From RBG-16-64-43 sp035288225 (lineage in GTDB: Bacteria; Chloroflexota; Anaerolineae; Anaerolineales; RBG-16-64-43), in contig DATEAT010000089.1 in the NCBI GenBank assembly GCA_035288225.1, positions 1 through 11,226 on the forward strand: DNA of 11,226 nt. Reading direction: 5' to 3'. Numbering within the stretch: position 1 is the stretch's first letter; each line of letters starts with the position of its first letter. Shown one piece after another: positions 6,291-11,226 of this stretch. The translations under genes were made by a program, and so were the position numbers. A model generated the notes under the pieces. It was not told the DNA's origin and did no database searches. It saw only the letters and a list, made by a program, of their open reading frames with translations.

Positions 6291-7418
6291 ATGCACGGAC
6301 CGAGGCAGGGGGGCCCGCTGGGTCCGCTCGCGGGCTGGAGGCTGCTCGCGGGCGCCGCGCTCGTCCTCGGCGCCTGCCGATTTGCCAGCCTTCGGCCGCT
6401 GCGCGAGGCGCCCTCCGGCTCACCGACGGTGCCCGAGGCAGCCCTGCCGCCGCTGGCCACCCTGCTGCCAAGCCTGGCTCCCGCGGCCTCCCTAGCGTCG
6501 CCGGCCACCCTGCCGCCGAGCCTGACTCCCGCGGCCACCCTCGAACCGACCCCGACGTTCACTTTGCCTACGGTGCCCGCGGCCTCTCCAACGCGTGCTC
6601 CGCGCGGCTCGCTGCGTGCCTACCTGCTCCACCCGGACTTGACCTACTGCACCGGCGGTGATGCGCAGCTCGAGCTCGACTTCTACGCCCAGCCGGAGCC
6701 ACCGGCCTCGCCGCGCCCGTTAGTGATGTTCGTTCACGGTGGCGCGTGGACGGGCGGCGACAAGGCCGCCAGCGGTGAGCTCCTGGAGGCCATCGAGTTC
6801 ATTCGCCGCGGGTACGCCTTTGCCTCGATCAACTATCGCCTGGCGCCGCAGTACGTATTCCCCGCCATGATCGAGGACGTCAGGTGTGCGGTGAGGTTCT
6901 TCCGCGCTAACGCTGCCGCGCTTGGCGTGGATGGCGTACGCATTGGGGCCTACGGCTCTAGTGCGGGCGGGCACCTGGTGTCGTTGCTGGGCACGGCCGA
7001 TGCGACGGCCGGGTTCGAAGGAAGCGGAGGTTGGGGCGGGCAATCGAGCCGGGTGCAGGCGGTGGCCAACCTGTTCGGCCCGACGGATTTCACCGCTCTG
7101 ACCGGCGACCGCGAACGCATGGGCTTGGCGCTGGCTTTTCCTGGCGGGGAGGACTTCTTGCGTTGGGCGAGCCCGATCACCTACGTCAGCCCGGACGACC
7201 CGCCCTTCCTCCTGTTGCAGGGTGAGCTCGACGACGTCGTCCCGGCCTCCCAGGCGGTCGCTTTCAATCAAGCGCTGACTGAGGCAGGCGTCGAGAGCAC
7301 ACTGGTCTTGGTGAGAAATGCGGGCCACGGCTTTTCGCCGGTAGGAGGCGAGATCAGCCCGACGCGGGCAGAGCTGACCCAGATCCTTGTCGCGTTCTTC
7401 GACACTCACTTGCGCTGA
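6291..7418 (+). CDS. Predicted lipoprotein alpha/beta-hydrolase (esterase/lipase, HGG type)
   Basis: The 375-aa protein begins with an export signal (hydrophobic LLAGAALVLGAC) whose lipobox LGAC gives lipidated Cys29. It is therefore predicted to be anchored on the outer face of the membrane. Residues 40-105 are a low-complexity Pro/Ala/Thr/Leu stalk containing a 16-residue tandem repeat. The catalytic domain (about 107-375) has H149-G-G for the oxyanion hole, the nucleophile elbow G-S-S224-A-G-G, D314 in GELDDVVP and H346 in AGHGF. This arrangement is typical of carboxylesterases/acetyl esterases related to hormone-sensitive lipase and feruloyl esterases. The substrate cannot be told; a short acyl or sugar ester is a guess. 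It is a single gene with its own promoter, between a terminator and a convergent methyltransferase. Confidence 0.9.
   Translation: MHGPRQGGPLGPLAGWRLLAGAALVLGACRFASLRPLREAPSGSPTVPEAALPPLATLLPSLAPAASLASPATLPPSLTPAATLEPTPTFTLPTVPAASPTRAPRGSLRAYLLHPDLTYCTGGDAQLELDFYAQPEPPASPRPLVMFVHGGAWTGGDKAASGELLEAIEFIRRGYAFASINYRLAPQYVFPAMIEDVRCAVRFFRANAAALGVDGVRIGAYGSSAGGHLVSLLGTADATAGFEGSGGWGGQSSRVQAVANLFGPTDFTALTGDRERMGLALAFPGGEDFLRWASPITYVSPDDPPFLLLQGELDDVVPASQAVAFNQALTEAGVESTLVLVRNAGHGFSPVGGEISPTRAELTQILVAFFDTHLR
6455..6541 (+). repeat. 48-bp in-frame tandem duplication in the hydrolase stalk
   Basis: Positions 6455-6493 match 6503-6541 with four mismatches in 39 and a period of 48 bp, equal to 16 codons. 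The encoded units read ATLLPSLAPAASLA and ATLPPSLTPAATLE. The repeat lengthens the flexible spacer between the lipid anchor and the catalytic domain and could expand or shrink by slippage without breaking the frame. Confidence 0.85.
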
Positions 7419-7485
7419 TCCGCAGGCGTGCGTTTTTGAGGGAGTCGCGCGCCAGGGCCTCGGTGCACACGATTGCGTGCTTCCC

Positions 7486-7502
7486 GCATCGGCCCCCGAT
7501 GC
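7486..7502. terminator. Short hairpin between convergent genes
   Basis: GCATCGG (7486-7492) and CCGATGC (7496-7502) form a perfect 7-bp stem with a CCC loop, in the 99-bp gap between the stops of the hydrolase (7418) and methyltransferase (7518). No T-run follows on either strand, so it may be a weak bidirectional terminator or an mRNA 3'-end stabiliser. Confidence 0.4.
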
Positions 7503-7517
7503 AGAGGAAACTGGACG

Positions 7518-8240
7518 TTAGATCGCCTCCCAGACGGCATAGTCGGAAAGATCGCCGCCCTCGCCGTCGGAGGCAAAGCTCTCTATTTCGCGGAAGCCCG
7601 CCTCGCGGCACAACAGCCGGCGCTCGGGCTCCTCAAGCTGGTGCACGTAGCGCACTCCTCGTCCGCCACGGCGCCAATCGAGCAACGCATCCCCCGGGTC
7701 CACTTCGTCCTCGACAAGCCCGATCTCCGCCCAGGGGACGATCCGCCGGCGCAGCCGTTCGCTGCGGCTGAACTGCCAATTGGAGAGGCCCAGCCGGCCG
7801 CCGGGCACGAGACGGCGGCGGGCCTCCTGGCACACGCGCAGGCGCAATTCAGTACCTGGCAAGTGATGGAGAACTGCGAAGAGAAACGCCCAGTCGAAGC
7901 GCGCTGCCGAGCCGAGGGGCAGGGCACCTGCCGAGAGATCGACGCAGGCGAAGCGGGCGTGTCCCGCCTCGGGCCGAATACCGCTGCGCGCGTGATGCAA
8001 GAGGCGCAGGCTGAGGTCGAGGCCGAGGAACAGGCGGGGCGCCTTCTCCGCGAGCAGATGCGTCGCCAGTTGCCCTCCCCCGCAGCCCAGATCGAGCAGG
8101 CGCGCTGCGCGGGTAACGTCGCGTGCAATGCGGACCACGCCGGGCTGCAGGCGTTCTCGCGTCTGGGCGAAGTCGGCTGAGAACGTTTGGTAGAATTCCC
8201 GGTTGAGGGCCAGCAGCCGCACGGCCACGTGTGTATCCAT
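7518..8240 (-). CDS. Class I SAM methyltransferase, Trm9/ALKBH8-like (candidate tRNA cm5U34 O-methyltransferase)
   Basis: The 240-aa protein is a Rossmann-fold methyltransferase: motif I is D50-L-G-C-G-G-G, with D75 in LGLDLS and D101 placed to hold the ribose and adenine. It also has the landmarks I associate with yeast Trm9 and the human ALKBH8 methyltransferase domain, in the same order: FAQTR (24-28; FSQTR in Trm9), AVLHH (122-126; AVVHH/AVIHH), a Trp after strand 5 (SNWQF), VPW (168-170) and RYVH (197-200; RYYH). Trm9 methylates the carboxymethyl group of cm5U34 in tRNA to mcm5U34. The gene is divergent from, and 28 bp away from, elp3, whose product makes cm5U34; this context supports the assignment. 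No Trm112 partner is encoded here. The ATG lies 8 nt after a TATAAT, implying leaderless translation. Methyltransferase fold is certain; the tRNA role is an inference. Confidence 0.9.
   Translation of the reverse strand: MDTHVAVRLLALNREFYQTFSADFAQTRERLQPGVVRIARDVTRAARLLDLGCGGGQLATHLLAEKAPRLFLGLDLSLRLLHHARSGIRPEAGHARFACVDLSAGALPLGSAARFDWAFLFAVLHHLPGTELRLRVCQEARRRLVPGGRLGLSNWQFSRSERLRRRIVPWAEIGLVEDEVDPGDALLDWRRGGRGVRYVHQLEEPERRLLCREAGFREIESFASDGEGGDLSDYAVWEAI
8191..8196 (+). promoter_or_regulatory. Possible -10 box for elp3
   Basis: TAGAAT precedes the elp3 start at 8269 by 72 nt and lies inside the 5' end of the opposite methyltransferase gene. No clear -35 is seen. A start near 8203 would give an elp3 leader antisense to the first codons of the methyltransferase. 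A second option is TATACA at 8251-8256, only 12 nt before the start. Confidence 0.35.
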
Positions 8241-8248
8241 GGCTGGCG

Positions 8249-8254
8249 ATTATA
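8249..8254 (-). promoter_or_regulatory. -10 box of the methyltransferase gene (leaderless)
   Basis: Minus-strand positions 8254 to 8249 read TATAAT and end 8 nt before the ATG at 8240. A start site 6-8 nt downstream of the -10 would fall at or next to the A of the ATG, and no Shine-Dalgarno is present. The plus strand of the same site reads TATACA, so the two divergent genes could share a bidirectional element. Confidence 0.5.
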
Positions 8255-8268
8255 CAGGGATGAGCGAC

Positions 8269-9873
8269 ATGTCCTCGCGCGAAGAAGCTTGGCAGCGCGC
8301 ACGCGACTATACCGACGAGACGCGCCGCACCGCGGCGCGTGCCGTTTTGCACGACCTGGTGCGGGGCGTTGCGCTGCGCGCGGCGCTGCACCGCCACCCG
8401 GCGCTGGGCTCCTACCTCGCCAAAGACGCATTGGTGCATGCCTACCGCGAAATGGTCGCGGAGGGCGAACTCGCCGAATCGCCCGCTCTGCTGCGCGCGC
8501 TGCGCATGAAGCCGGTGCGCACGCTCTCGGGCGTGGCCACGGTCACCGTCCTGACCAAGCCTTACCCTTGCCCGGGCGAATGCATCTTCTGCCCCACCGA
8601 TGCGCGCATGCCCAAGAGCTATCTGGTCGATGAACCTGGGGCGATGCGCGCCGGCCAGCACGATTTCGACCCGTTTGCCCAAACCCGTGCACGGCTCGAG
8701 TCGCTCACCGCCGTCGGGCATCCCACCGAAAAGATCGAGCTGCTCATCCTGGGCGGGACGTGGAGCGCCTACCGCCGCGACTATCAAGCCTGGTTCGTCC
8801 AGCGTTGTTTGGAGGCGATCAACGGGGCCGAATCGCCCTCGCTCGCGGCGGCTCAGGCCGCCAACGCGCGCGCTGTGCGGCGCAATGTCGGCTTGGTGGT
8901 GGAAACGCGCCCGGACCGCATCGATGAGGACGAGCTGCGCTGGCTGCGTCAGTTGGGCGTGACCAAGGTCCAGGTGGGGGTGCAGTCCACCGATGACGAA
9001 ATCCTGGCGCTCAACAAGCGCGGCCACACGCTGCGGGCCACGCAAGAGGCATTCCGCCTGCTACGGGCGGCGGGATTCAAGATCCACGCGCATTGGATGC
9101 CGAACCTGCTTGGATCGGACCCGCAGCGCGACCGGGCGGATTTCGCCAGGCTGTGGTCGGATGCGAATCTGCGTCCGGACGAACTGAAAATCTACCCCAC
9201 CTCGCTCCTGCGCAACAGTGACCTCTTCGCCTACTGGGAGCGAGGCGAGTACACCCCGTACTCGTACGAGACGCTGCTCGAGATGATGGTCGATATCAAA
9301 CCCACGATCCCGCGCTACTGCCGGGTCAACCGTCTGGTGCGCGATATCCCTGCGCACCACGTGGTCGCGGGCAACCGGCGATCGAACCTGCGCGAGGAGG
9401 CACAGCGCGCGCTCGGGCAGCGCGGGCTGCGCTGCGCGTGCATCCGCTGCCGCGAAGTGCGCGAACGGCCGGTGGACCCCGGCCTCTTGCGCCTGAGCGA
9501 CCTGACGTACGCGGCCGGCGGCGGCGAGGAGCACTTCCTTTCGTTCGATACGCCCGACGACCGATTGGCCGGTTACCTGCGGCTGCATCTGCCGCAGGCC
9601 CAGGCGCCGCGCGCCATCGCGGCGGACTTGCGCGGCGCGGCCATCGTGCGCGAACTGCACATCTACGGCCAAAGCCTGAGCCTGGGCGAGACTCAAGAGG
9701 GCGCGCTGCAACACCTGGGGCTGGGCGCGCGCCTCCTGGCCGAGGCCGAGCGCATCGCGCGCGCTCGCAGCTACCGCCGGCTGGCGGTGATCTCGGCCAT
9801 CGGCACGCGCGAGTACTACGCCGCGCGCGGCTTCGAAAGCGGCGAGCTGTATCAGGTGGAGCCGCTGACCTAG
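8269..9873 (+). CDS. elp3: Elp3-type tRNA uridine(34) 5-carboxymethyl synthase (radical SAM + GNAT)
   Basis: Elp3 uses a SAM radical and acetyl-CoA to place a carboxymethyl group on C5 of the wobble uridine in tRNA. The 534-aa product has an N-terminal tRNA-binding helical part (1-90) and a radical SAM domain with C101-x3-C105-x2-C108 in YPCPGECIFCP, followed by PKSYL and EPGAMRA. Cysteines C389, C391 and C394 (GLRCACIRC) suit the zinc site, and the C-terminal GNAT domain has the acetyl-CoA loop Q481-H-L-G-L-G and ends EYYAARGFESGELY. This is the bacterial, stand-alone architecture known from Dehalococcoides. AGGGA 8 nt upstream favours ATG 8269; ATG 8260 and upstream TTG 8203 are alternatives without good spacing. 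Divergent from the Trm9-like methyltransferase, with which it probably shares a pathway. Confidence 0.95.
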   Translation: MSSREEAWQRARDYTDETRRTAARAVLHDLVRGVALRAALHRHPALGSYLAKDALVHAYREMVAEGELAESPALLRALRMKPVRTLSGVATVTVLTKPYPCPGECIFCPTDARMPKSYLVDEPGAMRAGQHDFDPFAQTRARLESLTAVGHPTEKIELLILGGTWSAYRRDYQAWFVQRCLEAINGAESPSLAAAQAANARAVRRNVGLVVETRPDRIDEDELRWLRQLGVTKVQVGVQSTDDEILALNKRGHTLRATQEAFRLLRAAGFKIHAHWMPNLLGSDPQRDRADFARLWSDANLRPDELKIYPTSLLRNSDLFAYWERGEYTPYSYETLLEMMVDIKPTIPRYCRVNRLVRDIPAHHVVAGNRRSNLREEAQRALGQRGLRCACIRCREVRERPVDPGLLRLSDLTYAAGGGEEHFLSFDTPDDRLAGYLRLHLPQAQAPRAIAADLRGAAIVRELHIYGQSLSLGETQEGALQHLGLGARLLAEAERIARARSYRRLAVISAIGTREYYAARGFESGELYQVEPLT

Positions 9874-9899
9874 CGGCTAACGGGAGCAGGGCGACCGGG

Positions 9900-9996
9900 C
9901 CTCGCCCACACCCTCGCTCCGAGGGCAGGCCCCCAACCCCTCCCTCAGGCAACACGAGTCGCGGTGATTGAGCCGTGATCCGGGGGAGGGGCGAGG
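9900..9996. repeat. Imperfect palindromic intergenic element
   Basis: CCTCGCCC at 9900-9907 is complementary to GGGCGAGG at 9989-9996. The left part is C-rich (with CCCCTCCCT near 9937-9945) and the right part G-rich (GGGGGAGGGG at 9982-9991), and a small hairpin, CCCTCG-CTC-CGAGGG, lies at 9911-9925. The C-rich to G-rich layout is like dispersed intergenic palindromes of Chloroflexota. It follows the elp3 stop by about 26 bp and encodes nothing. Confidence 0.5.
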
Positions 9997-10002
9997 TTTC
10001 TT

Positions 10003-10040
10003 CAAGGAGACGGGGGCCTTCGGCCCCCGTCTCCTTGATT
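10003..10040. terminator. Perfect 16-bp hairpin downstream of elp3
   Basis: Arms at 10003-10018 and 10022-10037 are perfectly complementary over 16 bp around a TTC loop, and ATTT follows on the plus strand. It is the strongest stem in the window and lies about 130 bp after the elp3 stop. The T-run is short, so it may be a terminator for elp3, a dispersed palindrome, or both. Confidence 0.55.
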
Positions 10041-10041
10041 T

Positions 10042-10113
10042 CCTCACCCCCTCTCCGCCGCGCCCCGTCCTGTCAGATGAAACCCGTCGGCGGAGAGGGG
10101 GAAGGGGGTGAGG
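10042..10113. repeat. Long bulged palindrome before the rpsF promoter
   Basis: Positions 10047-10060 pair perfectly with 10088-10101 (14 bp). The outer 10042-10046 pairs with 10109-10113, and an extra AAGGGGG (10102-10108) bulges on the right arm. The loop is 27 nt. The arms alternatively pair as 10042-10051 with 10104-10113. It is probably a copy of a dispersed C-rich/G-rich repeat; with the two preceding elements it fills the spacer between elp3 and rpsF. Confidence 0.6.
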
Positions 10114-10133
10114 TGGAACGGGTATTCCGCAGC

Positions 10134-10146
10134 CTGCAAGTTGCAG
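10134..10146. promoter_or_regulatory. Operator-like palindrome over the rpsF -35
   Basis: CTGCAA-G-TTGCAG is a perfect 6+1+6 palindrome whose right arm is the proposed -35 hexamer. A 9-bp direct repeat, GCAGCCTGC, also occurs at 10129-10137 and 10143-10151. A dimeric repressor bound here would block polymerase. No regulator is known to me for this motif. Confidence 0.4.
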
Positions 10147-10169
10147 CCTGCTGCGCGGCGTGGTAGAAT
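10141..10169 (+). promoter_or_regulatory. Promoter of the rpsF-ssb-rpsR operon
   Basis: TTGCAG at 10141-10146 (3 of 6) and TAGAAT at 10164-10169 (5 of 6) are spaced by 17 nt. Transcription would start near 10176, leaving a leader of about 93 nt before rpsF. Confidence 0.55.
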
Positions 10170-10180
10170 GATCGCGTTGC

Positions 10181-10204
10181 ACGTGGGCCCTGGGCCCACG
10201 TTTT
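10181..10204 (+). terminator. Terminator-like hairpin in the rpsF leader
   Basis: ACGTGGGC (10181-10188) pairs with GCCCACGT (10194-10201) around a 5-nt loop, and TTTT follows at 10201-10204. It has the form of an intrinsic terminator but lies just after the predicted start of the rpsF transcript. It could end read-through from upstream or act in attenuation. Confidence 0.5.
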
Positions 10205-10209
10205 CCGCT

Positions 10210-10243
10210 CCCCACCCGGCCTTCCCCGGCCGGCCAAGGGGGG
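10210..10243 (+). promoter_or_regulatory. Leader hairpin, candidate S6:S18 binding site
   Basis: CCGGCC (10216-10221) pairs with GGCCGG (10228-10233) around TTCCCC, and the outer CCCC (10210-10213) can pair with the G-run at 10238-10243, leaving an internal bulge. Many bacteria carry an S6:S18 autoregulatory hairpin in the rpsF leader, and the position fits. I cannot confirm the conserved bulge of that motif by eye. Confidence 0.35.
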
Positions 10244-10268
10244 CATTCCCGAGGAAAGGAGGTACCCC

Positions 10269-10589
10269 ATGCGCAACTATGAGGTGGGTCTGCTCGTCCG
10301 CACCGACATCGGCGAAGAAGGTCTGACCGCTCTACTCGAGAAGGTCAAGACGTGGATCGCCGAAAGCAGCGGCACGGTCGTCAAAACCGATCTGTGGGGC
10401 AGGCGGCGCCTGGCCTATACCGTTGGCAAACAGAACGAAGGCCTGTACGTCTTCATTACAATGCAGATGCCCCCGGCCGGCGAAGCCGCGCTCGAACGCA
10501 ACCTGCGTCTGAGTGAGCCGATCATGCGCTACCTGGTCACCCGTCAGGAAAGCGTCGAAGCCGCACCGGCTGCGGCTGCCGAGGCCTAG
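10269..10589 (+). CDS. rpsF: 30S ribosomal protein S6
   Basis: S6 binds the platform of the small ribosomal subunit as a dimer with S18. The 106-aa product has the S6 opening MRNYEVGLLVRTD, the central WGRRRLAYTVGKQNEGLYVFI and the closing LRLSEPIMRYLVTR, with a short Ala/Glu-rich tail (about 95-106). An AAAGGAGGT ribosome site ends 5 nt before the ATG, the best in the window. It is followed by ssb and rpsR, the classical order in which S6 and S18 are made together. Regulation probably acts in the 93-nt leader. Confidence 0.98.
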   Translation: MRNYEVGLLVRTDIGEEGLTALLEKVKTWIAESSGTVVKTDLWGRRRLAYTVGKQNEGLYVFITMQMPPAGEAALERNLRLSEPIMRYLVTRQESVEAAPAAAAEA

Positions 10590-10655
10590 CCCGTGGCGTT
10601 GCCCGGGCGCGCGGCAGGTGCCGCAGCGTCTCCGGGCGGCGAGGGAGGCTGTGCC

Positions 10656-11045
10656 ATGACTCGCAGTCTGAACAAGGTGATGATCATCGGTCACCTCGGC
10701 CGGGAACCTGAGATGCGTTACACGCCGAGCGGTAAGCCGGTGACCACATTCAGCGTTGCCACCACTCGCGCGTGGAGCGGTTCCGACGGCGAGCGCCACG
10801 AGGAAACCGAGTGGTTCACAGTGGTGGCGTGGGGCAACCTGGCGGAGATCTGCAAGCAATACCTGGCCAAGGGCCAGCAGGTCTACGTCGAGGGGCGGCT
10901 GCAAACTCGGCGCTGGGAAGATGCCGAGAACAAGAAGCATGCCGCCATCGAGATCGTGGCCAGCGAGATGATCATGCTGGGCGAGCGGCGCGAGCCCGTC
11001 GCCCAAGGAGCCTCCGCCGCCGGCGAGGAAGAGGCTCTCTTCTAG
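10656..11045 (+). CDS. ssb: Single-stranded DNA-binding protein
   Basis: SSB coats single-stranded DNA during replication and repair and recruits partners through its acidic C-terminal tip. The 129-aa product is one OB-fold (about 1-108: SLNKVMIIGHLGREPEMRYTPSG, then WFTVVAWGNLAE and GQQVYVEGRLQTR) and a very short linker ending GEEEALF. The usual tip is DDDIPF; here the acids are Glu and Ile-Pro is replaced by Ala-Leu, but the final Phe is kept. GGGAGG 7 nt upstream selects ATG 10656; the in-frame start at 10593 would add 21 low-complexity residues and lacks a ribosome site. It sits between rpsF and rpsR in the same transcript. Confidence 0.97.
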   Translation: MTRSLNKVMIIGHLGREPEMRYTPSGKPVTTFSVATTRAWSGSDGERHEETEWFTVVAWGNLAEICKQYLAKGQQVYVEGRLQTRRWEDAENKKHAAIEIVASEMIMLGERREPVAQGASAAGEEEALF

Positions 11046-11115
11046 GCTTACCCGCGAGCGCCGAGCCAGGCCCGCGTGGGTTGGGCGGCACGCTGAGCGT
11101 TTCATTCGAGTTAAC

Positions 11116-11133
11116 CCCGCCTGCGAGGGCGGG
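11116..11133 (+). other. Small hairpin between ssb and rpsR
   Basis: CCCGCC (11116-11121) pairs with GGCGGG (11128-11133) around TGCGAG, 8 nt before the AGGAGG of the next gene. No T-run follows. It may mark an mRNA processing site or tune translation of rpsR. Confidence 0.3.
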
Positions 11134-11146
11134 CTGAGCTAGGAGG

Positions 11147-11226
11147 ATGAACGTGGATCGACAAGATGAATCTCGTGGTCCGGCGAATGGCGGCGCGAGC
11201 GAGTCGACACCTTATCAGCGCGGCCA
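11147..11226 (+). CDS. rpsR: Start of probable 30S ribosomal protein S18 (cut by window end)
   Basis: An open frame runs from ATG 11147 to the window edge, encoding 26 residues: MNVDRQDESRGPANGG then ASESTPYQRG. AGGAGG at 11141-11146 touches this ATG, but is ideally placed (6 nt) for the in-frame GTG at 11153, which may be the true start. A flexible hydrophilic N-terminus ending PYQRG, just downstream of rpsF-ssb, is what is expected of an extended S18 before its RRxxCxFC core. The core itself lies outside the window, so the identity rests mainly on gene order. Confidence 0.6.
   Translation, partial: MNVDRQDESRGPANGGASESTPYQRG

Noticed and set aside
5002..6471. A 489-codon minus-strand open frame
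   Set aside because: It lies opposite the pseudokinase, the unknown gene, their terminator and the hydrolase start, and has low-complexity Arg/Ala/Gly composition.
6291..7418. The esterase as an eraser of the mcm5U methyl ester
   Set aside because: Tempting because it is next to the Trm9-like gene, but its signal peptide and lipobox place it outside the cytoplasm, away from tRNA, and it has its own promoter.
7849..9045. A 398-codon minus-strand open frame
   Set aside because: It spans both the methyltransferase (in another frame) and elp3 antisense, with no recognisable domain.
10593..10655. Longer ssb start at 10593
   Set aside because: The added 21 residues are Gly/Ala-rich and outside the OB-fold, and the ribosome site GGGAGG serves the ATG at 10656.

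Overview
The window is high-GC bacterial chromosomal DNA that fits Chloroflexota (Anaerolineae-like). The clues are a Dehalococcoides-type Elp3 with a CX3CX2C radical-SAM motif, an acyl-CoA mutase large subunit without its own B12 domain, the rpsF-ssb-rpsR order, and C-rich/G-rich intergenic palindromes. The lineage is inferred from family resemblance, not from a marker-gene match.

Layout. Positions 1-382 hold no gene, only a cluster of short direct and inverted repeats. Positions 383-3735 are a leftward three-gene run: a coenzyme B12-dependent acyl-CoA mutase large subunit, then a CDF metal-efflux transporter, then a YedK/HMCES-type SRAP protein. Diverging from the mutase, at 3923-6117, is a rightward pair: a receiver-GAF protein with a degenerate histidine-kinase core, and a small unknown protein starting 5 nt after it. 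A strong intrinsic terminator closes that pair. Positions 6291-7418 encode a predicted lipoprotein alpha/beta-hydrolase. Converging on it (7518-8240) is a SAM methyltransferase, which is divergently paired with an Elp3-type tRNA U34 modification enzyme (8269-9873). After about 400 bp of palindrome-rich spacer comes the ribosomal/replication operon rpsF-ssb-rpsR; rpsR is cut by the window end.

Most interesting biology. (1) The methyltransferase carries the motif set of eukaryotic Trm9/ALKBH8, which methylates cm5U34 to mcm5U34, and it sits back-to-back with Elp3, which makes cm5U34. This looks like a compact bacterial counterpart of the eukaryotic Elongator-Trm9 wobble-uridine pathway. (2) The mutase numbers exactly like the classical methylmalonyl-CoA mutase MutB, but has Phe89 and Gln207 where MutB has Tyr89 and Arg207. 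That pair is the signature of isobutyryl-CoA mutase. (3) The sensor-like protein has lost both the phospho-accepting His and the N-box Asn, so it is probably a pseudokinase, translationally linked to an unknown small protein.

Regulation. TATAAT or TAGAAT hexamers lie upstream of nearly every gene or operon start. One gives an apparently leaderless methyltransferase mRNA. The rpsF promoter carries a perfect palindrome over its -35 element, and its leader contains a terminator-like hairpin followed by a second hairpin of the kind expected for S6:S18 autoregulation.
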